This document shows positions 36,723 through 46,499 of a stretch of 64,000 bases of DNA, one piece after another. Location: the NCBI RefSeq assembly GCF_014695575.1, contig NZ_JACJOO010000095.1, positions 110,470 to 174,469 of the forward strand, in the 5' to 3' direction. The notes under the pieces are model-generated. The model saw only the letters and a program-made list of their open reading frames with translations. It ran no database searches and had not been told where the DNA came from. A program made the position numbers and the translations under genes. The stretch is from Leptolyngbya sp. FACHB-8 (lineage in GTDB: Bacteria; Cyanobacteriota; Cyanobacteriia; Elainellales; Elainellaceae). The number at the start of each line of letters is the position of its first letter. The stretch's first letter is position 1.

Positions 36723-36763
36723 AATTTTCTGTGGGGTGAGTTTCGCTCACCACACAGAAAATT
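36723..36763 (-). terminator. hairpin downstream of fused glycosyltransferase gene
   Basis: AATTTTCTGTGGGGTGAG pairs with CTCACCACACAGAAAATT with one mismatch. It sits immediately beyond the minus-strand stop at 36,767. Confidence 0.6.
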
Positions 36764-36766
36764 AAG

Positions 36767-38065
36767 CTATAGATGGCGATCGCGGTACCAACGCACCAAC
36801 TGTTGCGGGGAAAGACCCAAATAGTACCCCAAAATAATCAGTTGGTTGATGAGAGTAGTCTTCCAAACTCCCAACTTTTCCCAGCGACGGCCAGAGGTGA
36901 GGACAGCTAGAGGGGCGATCGCGACCCGTCCCAACCGCCGGGCTCGCTGCATGAGAATAAACTCCTCCAGGAGTGCGACCTCAGGAAATTGCCCCAGACG
37001 TTCAAATGTTTCTCGCCGCATGAAGAGGGCTTGATCGCCGTAAGGACGTTGAAATAGGCGCGATCGCCAGCGCACGCCCCATTCTATCCAGCGCAATCCC
37101 CAATGGTTGCCTTGAATGGCTAACTCAAAGGCGCCAACAACGACATTGGGTTGTGTCAGGGTCGTGCGCACGGCATGAACAAAGCCCGTCGGTAAGCGGG
37201 TATCGGCGTGCAGAAATAGGAGAATGCCGCCGCTAGCTGCGTTGGCTCCCACGTTCATCTGGTGGGCCCGTCCAGCAGATGCCGAAAGAAGTTGTACATC
37301 CAGAGATTGGGCGATCGCCACCGTCCCATCTGTGCTCCCCCCATCTACTAGAATCACTTCAACCTCTGGGGTTTCCTGCAAGTGCTCGATGAGTGGGCGA
37401 ATGTTCCCAGCTTCATTCAAGACTGGGACAATAACTGAAAGGGTCTGTTGCTGAACCGCTTGCCATACGGGTAAATCTTCCGGGTAATCCACATCCGAAA
37501 GCGGAGCCAGGGTATGCACGGAAAGACCAAGATTTTGGGCGATGGTTTGGGTCTGCTGAAAAACCTGGTCAGTGCTCCAGGCAACGCCCTGGAATAATTC
37601 GGAGATGGGCGATCGCAACCCAATCAAATAATAGCCACCATCGGTAGCCGGCCCTAACACGACATCGGCCTGCTCAAGTCCGTTCAACGCCTGTTCCAGC
37701 ACATCGGCGTTGATGTCGGGGCAATCAATGCCGATGATCACCAGCCGGGACGCCCCGGATTGAAAGGCTGATTGCATCGCAGCAATGAGGCGATCGCCCA
37801 GATCCCCTTGCTTCTGGGGTTGGTGATTCCATTGCAAGCCGAGCCATGCTGTAATGGCAGCTTCGTCGCCTCCCGCTATATGAAGGGTTACGGTCACGTC
37901 GCGGCGCTGCTGTAAGCAACGCACTTGACGCAGCGTATGCTCCGTCATCTGGCGTTGAACTCCAGCGGCTCCCTCTGGCCCTAAAGCTGGAATCAGCCGG
38001 GTCTTGGTAGAACCCGGCTGAGGGTAACGCGTGAAAATGGCGAGGTGATTCAAGGAGTCGGGCAC
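36767..38065 (-). CDS. fused glycosyltransferase, TIGR04282-like plus TIGR04283-like domains
   Basis: The 432-aa protein joins two domains. Residues 1-205 match the DUF2064/TIGR04282 nucleotidyl/glycosyl-transferase type (IFTRYPQPGSTKTRLIPALG, GIDCPDINADVLEQAL, GPATDGGYYLIG). Residues 210-432 are a GT2 domain of TIGR04283 type (LSVIVPVLNEAGNI, DGGSTDGT, FLHADTRLP, PYGDQALFMRRE). Both families were named from arsenosugar gene clusters. No arsM-like methylase or radical-SAM partner is in this window, so the arsenosugar role is only suggested. The L,D-transpeptidase gene stops 3 bp ahead of it, implying cotranscription. Confidence 0.88.
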   Translation of the reverse strand: MPDSLNHLAIFTRYPQPGSTKTRLIPALGPEGAAGVQRQMTEHTLRQVRCLQQRRDVTVTLHIAGGDEAAITAWLGLQWNHQPQKQGDLGDRLIAAMQSAFQSGASRLVIIGIDCPDINADVLEQALNGLEQADVVLGPATDGGYYLIGLRSPISELFQGVAWSTDQVFQQTQTIAQNLGLSVHTLAPLSDVDYPEDLPVWQAVQQQTLSVIVPVLNEAGNIRPLIEHLQETPEVEVILVDGGSTDGTVAIAQSLDVQLLSASAGRAHQMNVGANAASGGILLFLHADTRLPTGFVHAVRTTLTQPNVVVGAFELAIQGNHWGLRWIEWGVRWRSRLFQRPYGDQALFMRRETFERLGQFPEVALLEEFILMQRARRLGRVAIAPLAVLTSGRRWEKLGVWKTTLINQLIILGYYLGLSPQQLVRWYRDRHL

Positions 38066-38068
38066 GGC

Positions 38069-38674
38069 TTAGGGAACGACGGTTACGGGCGTCCCCATGC
38101 TAACCTGGGCGAACAATGCCTGGATATCGTCGTTATATAGCCGGATGCAGCCGTGGGAGGCGGGAGTGCCCACACTCTCCGGGTTGGGAGTGCCGTGCAT
38201 GCCTACCCAATTGTTCCCATCCGTCCAGAACCCAATCCAGAAGCGACCCAGAGGGTTACGGGGGTTGCCACCTTCGATCACTTCATGGGTAAAAGGATTC
38301 ATCCACGACGGGTCGCGAATCATCTGCCGCACTTCAAACTCCCCCGTCGGGGTGGGGAAACTAGAACGACCCACGGCTACAGGAATCGTGCGCAGCACTG
38401 TGTCGCCCTGAGACAGGGTCAGGCGGCGATCGCTTAAATCAATCGTGATGTGCAATGCCCTTTCCTCCGGGAGAACCATCTCCGGAGGCACCAAGTCGGG
38501 GTAAGACTCATGAAGCAGCGTCGTAAATCTATCCGAGGTAGTAACCTCCTGGGCTTTGGCCGGTAAAACTTCCCCAGCGAACATAACGAGTAGCGCAGCG
38601 CCACATAAAAGTGGGCGAGAGAAACGGGATACTGACTCCCCAAAATAGTGAACAACTTTGCTGAATTCGGACAT
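38069..38674 (-). CDS. L,D-transpeptidase (YkuD family)
   Basis: The 201-residue exported enzyme has a signal segment (RPLLCGAALLVMFAGEVLPAKA) and a YkuD domain ending in the catalytic HGTPN...SHGCIRL motif with the nucleophile Cys. The LTLSQGDTVLRTIPVAVGR strand pattern is also typical. Such enzymes make 3-3 peptidoglycan cross-links or attach proteins to the wall in the periplasm. It has no LysM or PG-binding domain. It is first in a two-gene unit with the fused glycosyltransferase. Confidence 0.92.
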   Translation of the reverse strand: MSEFSKVVHYFGESVSRFSRPLLCGAALLVMFAGEVLPAKAQEVTTSDRFTTLLHESYPDLVPPEMVLPEERALHITIDLSDRRLTLSQGDTVLRTIPVAVGRSSFPTPTGEFEVRQMIRDPSWMNPFTHEVIEGGNPRNPLGRFWIGFWTDGNNWVGMHGTPNPESVGTPASHGCIRLYNDDIQALFAQVSMGTPVTVVP

Positions 38675-38959
38675 GAATCAAGAACCCCGTAAATATCCTT
38701 AAAACCTGCTTAGTTCTAATGCCTAGAATTATGCTCAATTTTTGCAGAGTCTGTCATTCAGCCTTTGGCAGGTCTGTTTTGGGTCGGTGATATGAACCCT
38801 TCTAAGGATAGATTCACTTTTCCAAGTACAGCCATGTTCGTGAGAGCGATGCTACGGCCTTAATCAGCATTGTCAGTAAGTATAAAAAACGATCCATTCA
38901 GAAAAAGTTGAGTTAGCATGGGTGGCAACCTTACGGGCAACCTGGTGGAGAGAAATTAT
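38675..38959. other. divergent intergenic region, 285 bp
   Basis: Non-coding, between the L,D-transpeptidase gene (minus) and the secreted-protein gene (plus). It should hold promoters for both. No repeats or recognisable operators were seen. Confidence 0.4.
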
Positions 38960-39445
38960 ATGGTGGTGAGGAAGACTCAATGGTTGGGCGCTTCTTTGGC
39001 GATCGCCACGTTGTTGGCGGGAGCCCAAGCCGTTCATGCTCAAGAAGTACAAAGTGAACTGCGCTCACAGCGGTATCAGGATGAGTACCCAACGGTCCAG
39101 GACGAAATTCTGGATACCTTCTTTACGAATTCGGGTGACTTCTACCGTAACACTGGCTTCTTGGGTACAGTAACAACCTTCCTGGGGCCGTTCCCCGAAA
39201 ATAATATCGCTCGTGATGCCGACGCGACTATCGAGTTGGTGCAAGAGTTACAGGAGATCCAGTCCACCAGCGATCCGACCATTCGCACAGTAGATCTGGA
39301 CAACCCCTTCGGGACTTCACTGCTGTTACTACCTCCCTATGAAGCCCCAGTACCTTCCCCTCGTCCGGCTTACATTCCCCCGATTCAGGGTCCAGCCTCA
39401 TCACCTCCACCTCCGGCTCGTGGTCCTGTGCGAGGCTTGTACTAA
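38960..39445 (+). CDS. secreted protein with proline-rich C-terminus
   Basis: The 161-residue product starts at the ATG at 38,960 behind GGAGAG. It has a signal peptide (LGASLAIATLLAGAQAVHA), an acidic middle part (EYPTVQDEILDTFFTNSGDFYRN), and a tail rich in Pro (EAPVPSPRPAYIPPIQGPAS). No known domain is recognised. The tail suggests a wall-spanning or interaction segment. It is probably periplasmic. It ends with a terminator 170 bp on. Confidence 0.72.
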   Translation: MVVRKTQWLGASLAIATLLAGAQAVHAQEVQSELRSQRYQDEYPTVQDEILDTFFTNSGDFYRNTGFLGTVTTFLGPFPENNIARDADATIELVQELQEIQSTSDPTIRTVDLDNPFGTSLLLLPPYEAPVPSPRPAYIPPIQGPASSPPPPARGPVRGLY

Positions 39446-39618
39446 AGGTTTGTCAGAAGTTTTGGGTAGAGCTGAAGCTTCTACAAAAAATTCTCAGACT
39501 GGAAGAAACGTGTGCTTTAAAAACTCATGTACAGCCTACGTTTCAAAACTACTTGGCTTCACCAGTCTTTGAGAGGTGTCATTGACGCAACAATTAGAAA
39601 AGCTTAAGTGACCGAATG

Positions 39619-39645
39619 AAAACAGCCCTCCGGGGCTGTTTTTTT
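39619..39645 (+). terminator. intrinsic terminator
   Basis: AACAGCCC, TCCG loop, GGGCTGTT and seven T: the likely end of the secreted-protein transcript. Confidence 0.85.
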
Positions 39646-39686
39646 GTCTAAATTTGGGTGAAAACCAGGTCGTGAGCTTAGATTAC

Positions 39687-39775
39687 AGCAATGTGCGGGT
39701 TGATTAAGTACGGTGGTGTGGGGCACGAAGTGCCCCACACCACCGTTGCTGTACTTAACGCACTCGCACGTTGCT
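39687..39775. repeat. Family C MITE-like element, copy 1 (89 bp)
   Basis: The ends AGCAATGTGCGGG and its imperfect complement (…GCACGTTGCT) enclose GATTAAGTAC/GTACTTAACG and a central hairpin GGTGGTGTGGGGCACGAAGTG. Two other copies, at 56,242 and 61,455, have exactly the same length. Confidence 0.78.
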
Positions 39776-39808
39776 ATAAAGTGTCGGGTAGTGTTCTAGA
39801 TCCACGAG

Positions 39809-39855
39809 TGGGGTGTGGTGAAAGAGGCACTTTGTTCCCCTTTCACCACACCCCA
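39809..39855. repeat. 16-bp perfect inverted repeat
   Basis: TGGGGTGTGGTGAAAG pairs with its complement over a 15-nt loop. It lies between family C copy 1 and the next gene; its role is unknown. Confidence 0.5.
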
Positions 39856-40044
39856 TTCACAAGGTTTGAAGCATGATCAGGTGGCGGTTGGAAGACTGGG
39901 GCGATCGCGCCAGAAGAGCCAAAGTTTCTTAGATTTGCTGCATCAGGAACTTTGTTATTTTTCTGAAGGTGTTTATAATTAGCACGTCTTTTGGAAATGT
40001 TGTTTTTTTGTCAGAGATTGTTACAAGTTAGCTGGATCGTTAAT

Positions 40045-43000
40045 ATGCTGCAACGAAAGGGTATTCCGTTCTTTTCTCTGGCTTTATTTGTGGCGATCGC
40101 CACTTCTCAGGCTATTGCCCTAGTCTTAACAACGGAGAGCCGATCGGTGCTAGCGCAAACCCCGTCGTCTTCCCCAGTCCCTACCCCATTTTCAGTTCCC
40201 AGTGGAGCTCGAGTGTTGGTAGACGGCGATGAGAGTCTGAGCGTTGTAAATAATACCCTGAAGCAGAAGTACGAATCCAGCTTTCCTGGCGCAACGGTTG
40301 AATTATCAAGCTCCAGTTCTAACGAAGCCTTGCAAGTTCTCCGGGATGGAAAGCTAGACATTGCATCGCTCGGACGGCTATTGACAGATGCAGAGAAAGC
40401 CGAAGGGTTGAAAGAAACACGTCTGGCCCGGGAGAAAATTGCCATCGTGGTCGGCCCCAATAATCCCTTTAAAGGCAGCCTGACCTTTCAGCAGTTTGCG
40501 CGGATTTTTCGGGGTGACATCACGAATTGGTCTCAAGTGGGCGGCCCCAATGTACCCATTCGGTTTGTGGATCGCCCAGAGTCCAGCGATACCCGCCTGG
40601 CCCTCAGTCAGTACAGTATCTGGAAAGAGCTGGGTGGGTTTACGGCTGGTTCTCCTGTGAAACCTGCCAATGAGGATAGTACCGATACTGTGATTAAGGC
40701 TCTTGGAAATGACGGCATTGGTTATGCCGTGTATAGCCAGGTGCGCGATCGCTCCGATGTCACCATCCTACCCATGCATAGGGCTCTTCCGGATAACCCT
40801 GCCTATCCCTATTCCCAGCCTCGGGTTCTTGCGCATAAAGGTACTTTAAGCCCTGCTTCTCAAGCCTTTCTGGCTATGGCAACGGGGGCAGCGGTTGTGG
40901 CCGCTCCACCCCCGGCTCCTGCTGGCGAGACTGCTACTACGGCCTCCCCTGAGGCCTCTCCCCCCACGGAAGCAGGGGCAGAGGCCCCTCCGGCTAAAGG
41001 CGAACCCGAGGGAGATGTCGCTGCGACCTCTAAACGAGACTGGTTACCCTGGCTGGCCTTACTGTTAATAGGTGCTCTGCCCTTTATATTGAAAGCCTTC
41101 CGGCGTCCCACCGCTGCCCCACCGCCTGCTGCTCCTCCCAACTGGGCGCAGCGGGCCGCAGGTAGTGGTGCTGGCAGTGGAGCTGCCCCTGTTACTCCTC
41201 CGGTTGAACCCGTTGGAGGAGTGGTAACTCCACCCCCACCTCCTCCACCCGCTGCTGCTCCTGTCCCACCCCCCCCGCCTGCCGCTACTCCTGTCCCACC
41301 GCCCGCTGCTTCTGCCCCACCCCTACCTCCACCACCCGCTGCTGCTCCTGTCCCACCTCCCGCTGCTTCCGCCCCACCTTCCCCGCCTGCCGCTGTTCCT
41401 GTCTCACCCCCTGCTCCTGTAGCAGATGCCGACTTGGTGGCAGCAGCTCCTGCAACGGACGATGAGAAGAATAGTCCGTCGTTGCCTCTAGGGGCGATCG
41501 TGGCAGGAGCTGCCGTTTTGGGAGGAATCGCCGCTGTTGCCGGTTTGGCCGGATCTGCTGCTCGCCCCAAGAGCCGCATTATTCTTGTCCCCCGAGACAA
41601 TGATACGGGCTATGTTTACTGGGAAACGCCTGAGAGCCATCGCCAGGACGTGCGGAAACAGGGTGGCCGAGACCTTAAATTGCGTGTCTATGATGTGACC
41701 GGATTGGCGAATCCCGAGGCCAGTGACCTCCATGACCTCGCCGATGGGCAGTTGCAGGAGTACGCCGTTGCAGAAGCAGATCAGGATCGCCATCTACCAC
41801 TTCAGCGCGATCGCGATTATCTGGCAGAGATTGGTTACACAACGGACGATGGAAGCTGGCTGGCCCTGGCTCGTTCTAACTCCATTCGCTTAAATGGAGC
41901 GGCTGGGCTAGCAGGTGAACCCGTTAACATCCCTGTTGATGCCGGAAGTGGCCTGGGAGCCGCTGTCGCTGGCATGGGTGCTGTGGCTGGAACGGCCCTT
42001 GTGGGTGGGGCTGTTGCCCGTGCATCCGATCGCGCGTCTGAGGAGCCCGATACTGACCCTCAATCGACTGTAGAAGCCGCTAAATACGATGTCGGCCAGA
42101 CAGATTTGTCGGCCGAAGCTTTAGCAGATGTAGACGCTGGGTTAGCGGGCTTACCCGATGGTTATGAGGAGAGCCGTATCGTGCTATTACCTCGTGACCC
42201 CCAATGGGCCTACGCATACTGGGACACTCCCAATAGCCATAAAGAAGAATTGCGCCGTCAGGGTGGTGAACGCCTAGCCCTGCGTCTTTACGATGTCACA
42301 GATATTGGCGACCTGGAGCAAGAGCGTCCTCACAGCTTGCTGGAGTACGACTGCGACGAATTAGCACAGGATTGGTATCTGGGGATTCCGGTGAGCGATC
42401 GCGACTATTTAGTCGAAATTGGTTACCTCACTGCAGAAGGCTACTGGCTGATGCTGGCCCGCTCCAACCGAATTCGTGTTGCCCCTATCTACCCCTCCGA
42501 CTGGTATGAAGAGCACTTTCTCTCAGTCGACTGGGACGAGGAATTATCGGGCAAGACGCTGTATCCCTTGAAGAGTCCGGGACGTACCAGCGAAACTAAT
42601 CCCCTCTACACTCAGATCTTTGACAAGGCACAATCCGCTGAAGCCGATCGCGTAGCAGGCTCCCTATTTGGCTCCATGCACCAGGTGCCCAGCTCCCTGT
42701 ACGGCTCGGCCCAAATGGCGTCTGGGCAGGCGATCGAATCCTTCCCTATAAGCTCGTTCGAACTCCAATCCTCTGTTAGCTCCTTCTCTGTTCCGTCGGT
42801 GGTCGGCTCCTACATTAGTCAATCCGCGATTAGCTCCTATGCACTTCAAGCTGGCCTCAGCTCCTATGCACTCCAGTCTGGGGTGAGTTCTTACATTACC
42901 CAATCGGGTGTTGGCATGGGTATGGGAGCCGTTCCCACCTTCTCAGGTGTTGGCATGGGGTCAGGTGTTGGTTTCTTTGCCTCAATGCCGCCTATCCGGG

Positions 43001-43275
43001 CTCGCAAATTTTGGCTCATCGCCGATGCTGAACTGATTGTTTACGGTGCAACCGAGCCCGATGCCACGGTCTACATCAACGGCGAACCGATTCAACTTAA
43101 CCCTGATGGCACCTTCCGCTTCCACATGTCCTTCCAGGACGGTCTCATTGACTTCCCCATCCTGGCGGTTGCGGCTGATGGCGAACAGACCCGCGCTATG
43201 CATATGAAATTCAACCGCGAAACTCCCTACCGGTACACCAACACGAGAGACGAAGCGGCCGAAGAACCGTTTTAA
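40045..43275 (+). CDS. large protein: PstS-like domain, proline-rich segment, two DUF4912 domains
   Basis: The protein of 1076 residues begins with a signal/anchor helix. Residues about 45-285 resemble a periplasmic phosphate-binding (PstS-like) fold (LRDGKLDIASLGR, FARIFRGDITNWSQVGG, GNDGIGYAVYSQV). Then come a transmembrane helix (WLPWLALLLIGALPFIL), about 120 residues of Pro/Ala repeats, a second hydrophobic stretch, and two DUF4912 domains (RIILVPRDNDTGYVYWE and RIVLLPRDPQWAYAYWD). A Ser/Tyr repeat zone (SSYALQ) and a C-terminal beta-sandwich-like domain (YGATEPDATVYINGEP) follow. The function is unknown. The ATG at 40,045 is preferred to an upstream TTG. Confidence 0.85.
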   Translation: MLQRKGIPFFSLALFVAIATSQAIALVLTTESRSVLAQTPSSSPVPTPFSVPSGARVLVDGDESLSVVNNTLKQKYESSFPGATVELSSSSSNEALQVLRDGKLDIASLGRLLTDAEKAEGLKETRLAREKIAIVVGPNNPFKGSLTFQQFARIFRGDITNWSQVGGPNVPIRFVDRPESSDTRLALSQYSIWKELGGFTAGSPVKPANEDSTDTVIKALGNDGIGYAVYSQVRDRSDVTILPMHRALPDNPAYPYSQPRVLAHKGTLSPASQAFLAMATGAAVVAAPPPAPAGETATTASPEASPPTEAGAEAPPAKGEPEGDVAATSKRDWLPWLALLLIGALPFILKAFRRPTAAPPPAAPPNWAQRAAGSGAGSGAAPVTPPVEPVGGVVTPPPPPPPAAAPVPPPPPAATPVPPPAASAPPLPPPPAAAPVPPPAASAPPSPPAAVPVSPPAPVADADLVAAAPATDDEKNSPSLPLGAIVAGAAVLGGIAAVAGLAGSAARPKSRIILVPRDNDTGYVYWETPESHRQDVRKQGGRDLKLRVYDVTGLANPEASDLHDLADGQLQEYAVAEADQDRHLPLQRDRDYLAEIGYTTDDGSWLALARSNSIRLNGAAGLAGEPVNIPVDAGSGLGAAVAGMGAVAGTALVGGAVARASDRASEEPDTDPQSTVEAAKYDVGQTDLSAEALADVDAGLAGLPDGYEESRIVLLPRDPQWAYAYWDTPNSHKEELRRQGGERLALRLYDVTDIGDLEQERPHSLLEYDCDELAQDWYLGIPVSDRDYLVEIGYLTAEGYWLMLARSNRIRVAPIYPSDWYEEHFLSVDWDEELSGKTLYPLKSPGRTSETNPLYTQIFDKAQSAEADRVAGSLFGSMHQVPSSLYGSAQMASGQAIESFPISSFELQSSVSSFSVPSVVGSYISQSAISSYALQAGLSSYALQSGVSSYITQSGVGMGMGAVPTFSGVGMGSGVGFFASMPPIRARKFWLIADAELIVYGATEPDATVYINGEPIQLNPDGTFRFHMSFQDGLIDFPILAVAADGEQTRAMHMKFNRETPYRYTNTRDEAAEEPF

Positions 43276-43298
43276 GGGGCGATCGCCCACCCACAACA

Positions 43299-43329
43299 AA
43301 AAAGGGTTTGGCAATGCCAAACCCTTTTT
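43299..43329 (+). terminator. terminator of DUF4912 gene
   Basis: AAAAAGGGTTTGGC, AAT loop, GCCAAACCCTTTTT: an intrinsic terminator 23 bp past the stop. Confidence 0.88.
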
Positions 43330-43335
43330 CTTGTC

Positions 43336-43366
43336 GATTTTTCTCGCCCATAGTGCGAGAAAAATC
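43336..43366 (-). terminator. rnj terminator
   Basis: GATTTTTCTCGC pairs with GCGAGAAAAATC just beyond the minus-strand stop at 43,371. Confidence 0.7.
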
Positions 43367-43370
43367 AACG

Positions 43371-45149
43371 TTAAGATGCAACTTGAGCCGGTTCGAGCGA
43401 TCGCCGCCCGCCCTTACCGTTTGTCGTCGCTGCAGGCATTTCCGTCGGGGTTTGTAGCAGGAACACCAGCAAAGGATTCCCCTGCAACTCTCGACGCATT
43501 AACCGACGCAACTCGGTTTCGAGATGCGCTTGTAATCGAGCCCAATCTATGTCGCTGCTACCGTTGCCAAAGTTGGGAGCAAATTCGGGCCAGCGATCGC
43601 GCAACGAAGTCTCCAATGTCCGCTCGACGGACTGTTGCAGGTGTGCCCGATCCAGTGTCGTCACCACACCCCGCAGGTGTAGCTCCGGACGCGCAATCAG
43701 CTTGCCTTCAGTCCCAACGGTTGCCGCAATGGTAATCACACCATCACCAGCCAGGTGTTGCCGCTCCTTCAGAATGCGCTCATGCACCACACCAGAACGG
43801 GAAGAATCGACTAGCTCAATACCCGAAGGCACCTTACCCGCTTTCTGAAGGCTATCGGGGGTAAGTTCAACCACATCACCGTTGTCGATGATCACCATGT
43901 TCTCGGCAGGAACACCCATGCTCTGAGCTGTCTGCGCGTGCTTCACGAGCATCCGGTGCTCCCCGTGGACGGGGAGGAAGAACTTAGGCTTGGTCAGAGC
44001 CAGCATTAACTTCTGGTCTTCTTGCGCGCCGTGACCGGAAACGTGAATACCCCGCTCACGACCGTAGATCACCTTAGCGCCCAGCATCATTAGCTTGTCG
44101 ATGGTATTAACGACTGCGATCGTGTTGCCGGGAATAGGGTTAGCTGAAAAGACAACAGTGTCGCCCTTCTTAATCTGGATCTGCTTGTGAGATTCGTTGG
44201 CGATACGAGTCAACGCTGCCATCGGCTCACCTTGCGAACCTGTCGTGAGAATCAGCACCTCCGGGTCAGGGAGGCGATTCACAGCATTCAGTGGCACAAA
44301 CAGGTCGTCTTCGCACTTGATGTAACCTAAAGTCCGGGCATGGGCAATCACGTTCAGCATGGAACGACCCACCACGGCGACCTTCCGTTTGTGCTTCCTC
44401 GCCAACTCCAGAATCATGTTGACGCGATGCACGGAGGACGCAAAGGTCGTCACCAGCAGACGGCCATCTGCCTCTGCAAAGGTGCGATCCAGGTTGGGGA
44501 AAACCGAGCGCTCGGAAGGTGTATGCCCTGGAACTTCTGAGTTGGTCGAGTCGCTAATGAGACACAGCACACCCCGTTCGCCGTGGTCGGCCATGCGCTG
44601 GATGTCGAAGAACTCGCCATCCACAGGGGTGAAGTCAAACTTAAAGTCTCCGGTGTGAATCACCAGACCCACAGGGGTATGGATCGCTACAGAGAAGCTA
44701 TCGGCAATCGAGTGGGTGTTGCGGATGTACTCCACCAGGAAGTATTTGCCGATGCGAACAACTTCACGGGGGCGAACGGTACGCAATTCGGTGCGGTCAA
44801 CAACACCCGCTTCTTCTAGCTTGTCATGTAACAGGGCCATGGCCAACCGGGGGCCATACATCACCGGAATATCAAACTGCCGCAGGTGAAAAGGAATCCC
44901 GCCGATATGGTCTTCATGACCGTGGGTGACGATCATGCCTTTGACTTTCTCGCGATTGTCCCGCAGATAGGTCGTGTCAGGCAGCACGATATTGACGCCG
45001 TGCATACCATCTGTGGGAAACGCTAAACCTGCATCAAGCAAGATGATCTCGTCATCGTACTCAAACACACAGGTGTTCTTACCAATTTCATGCAGGCCCC
45101 CGAGGGGGATGATTTTCAGCGGAGAATTTGATCCGTTTTTTGTAGTCAT
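43371..45149 (-). CDS. rnj: ribonuclease J
   Basis: RNase J is a metallo-beta-lactamase/beta-CASP ribonuclease for mRNA decay and rRNA processing. It shows the zinc motif THGHEDHIGG, the HTGDFKFD motif, the SDSTN turn and the beta-CASP SGHGAQED motif. The 592-aa length includes about 40 low-conservation C-terminal residues rich in Pro/Thr/Gly. Asd and dapA lie upstream on the same strand, a layout shared by many cyanobacteria, but the 375-bp gap to dapA suggests its own promoter. Confidence 0.96.
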   Translation of the reverse strand: MTTKNGSNSPLKIIPLGGLHEIGKNTCVFEYDDEIILLDAGLAFPTDGMHGVNIVLPDTTYLRDNREKVKGMIVTHGHEDHIGGIPFHLRQFDIPVMYGPRLAMALLHDKLEEAGVVDRTELRTVRPREVVRIGKYFLVEYIRNTHSIADSFSVAIHTPVGLVIHTGDFKFDFTPVDGEFFDIQRMADHGERGVLCLISDSTNSEVPGHTPSERSVFPNLDRTFAEADGRLLVTTFASSVHRVNMILELARKHKRKVAVVGRSMLNVIAHARTLGYIKCEDDLFVPLNAVNRLPDPEVLILTTGSQGEPMAALTRIANESHKQIQIKKGDTVVFSANPIPGNTIAVVNTIDKLMMLGAKVIYGRERGIHVSGHGAQEDQKLMLALTKPKFFLPVHGEHRMLVKHAQTAQSMGVPAENMVIIDNGDVVELTPDSLQKAGKVPSGIELVDSSRSGVVHERILKERQHLAGDGVITIAATVGTEGKLIARPELHLRGVVTTLDRAHLQQSVERTLETSLRDRWPEFAPNFGNGSSDIDWARLQAHLETELRRLMRRELQGNPLLVFLLQTPTEMPAATTNGKGGRRSLEPAQVAS

Positions 45150-45524
45150 GTAACTCCTAAACTAAACATTCGGTCAGCAAGGTCAAGATGAAAAGCTTTT
45201 AGATGTGAGGCAAGGATGGGTCTGCGAAGCTTCTGAAGCGCAGCAACAGACTCATTCCTCAGCTCGACTAGGAAGGTGCTTGAAAGGTGAATTGTGCGTG
45301 TCAAAAGCCAACTCGTTGCGGAGCTTTGCAAACATCCTCTCAGGCATGGAAGGTAATCAAAACGGGCATTGAAATAGGGAGTATGGGATTACGTCATAGC
45401 AAAGGATGGTAGACAGATGTTTATGGACGAGGGAGAGTGCGATCGCCAAAGCCAAAAGATCAATATTCAGTTTTCAGAAAACTTGCGGTGTAAATACCGC
45501 TTGCTTTACCCTTGCAGGTCAAGG
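45150..45524. other. dapA-rnj intergenic region, 375 bp
   Basis: A long, non-coding leader region ahead of rnj, whose start is at 45,149. RNase J mRNAs often have regulated 5' leaders, but I see no strong hairpin or repeat here. A 61-codon minus-strand frame overlapping the rnj start has no protein-like character. Confidence 0.45.
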
Positions 45525-46409
45525 TTAAAGGAGGCCCAACTCTTCCATCACGGGCCGTAAGGTTGCCTCAACAGGGCCAAGGGCATCATACAGGGGCAGG
45601 CGCGTTTGCCCAACCTGCCAACCCTGTAGAACAAGAGCCAGTTTCACAGGAATTGGATTTGCCGTAACGAACAAGGCTTTGAACAAAGGTAGAAGCTTCC
45701 GATGCGTTTGTTCTGCGGCCTGTACGTCACCTTTTTCGAAACTTTGCACCATCGACTGGATGTCGTTTCCTACCAGGTGGCTGGCTACACTGACCACTCC
45801 TGTCGCTCCTACTGCCAACATGGGTAATGTTAAAGAATCATCACCAGAGTAGATTTTGAAGTCGGGAGACGTGGAGTGTCGAATGAACCCTACTTGATCC
45901 AGGTTACCACTCGCTTCTTTAATTGCCACTATATTCGGAACTTCGGCTAACCGAACCACTGTATCCGGAGTCATGTTCTGACCCGTACGCCCAGGGATGT
46001 TATAGAGCATGATAGGGAAGTCAGGGCTGGCTTCTGCGATCGCCCGGAAATGGCGATACAACCCTTCCTGTGGGGGCTTGTTGTAGTAAGGAACAACCTG
46101 TAGCGAACCATCTAACCCTAGTTTAGCGGCTTTTTGGGTCGCATCGATGGCCTCTTCGGTAGAATTTGAGCCCGTTCCGGCAATGACTTTTGCTTTCCCG
46201 GCAACAGCCTTCTGAACCACCCCAAATAATTCGTACTCCTCATCCCAACTTAAGGTGGGGGACTCCCCGGTGGTACCACAGACGACTAAGGTATCTGTAC
46301 CCTGGTCGACCAGATGCGCTGCTAATTTCTCTGCCACAACATAATTCATACTGCCGTCTTCATTAAACGGCGTAATCATGGCAGTCAAGACACGTCCAAA
46401 AATACTCAC
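45525..46409 (-). CDS. dapA: 4-hydroxy-tetrahydrodipicolinate synthase
   Basis: DapA condenses aspartate semialdehyde with pyruvate, the first step specific to lysine and diaminopimelate. It has the [10 protein letters not shown] loop, LYNIPGRTG with the catalytic Tyr, and the Schiff-base Lys in VAIKEASGN. The 294-aa length is typical. It lies 90 bp downstream of asd, which makes its substrate, so the two are probably cotranscribed. Confidence 0.96.
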   Translation of the reverse strand: MSIFGRVLTAMITPFNEDGSMNYVVAEKLAAHLVDQGTDTLVVCGTTGESPTLSWDEEYELFGVVQKAVAGKAKVIAGTGSNSTEEAIDATQKAAKLGLDGSLQVVPYYNKPPQEGLYRHFRAIAEASPDFPIMLYNIPGRTGQNMTPDTVVRLAEVPNIVAIKEASGNLDQVGFIRHSTSPDFKIYSGDDSLTLPMLAVGATGVVSVASHLVGNDIQSMVQSFEKGDVQAAEQTHRKLLPLFKALFVTANPIPVKLALVLQGWQVGQTRLPLYDALGPVEATLRPVMEELGLL

Positions 46410-46499
46410 TCGCCTCCTTCGCGCTTTGTATCAGAGAAGGACTAATTTTGCCGTAGGTATCACCGGGTTAAGTCAGGCAGAAGCCTGGCGAATTCTGCT

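Noticed and set aside
40860..41600. 246-codon frame on the minus strand opposite the proline-rich part of the DUF4912 gene
   Set aside because: It is a Gly/Ala/Thr-rich mirror of Pro/Ala codons, with no ribosome site; an artefact of composition.
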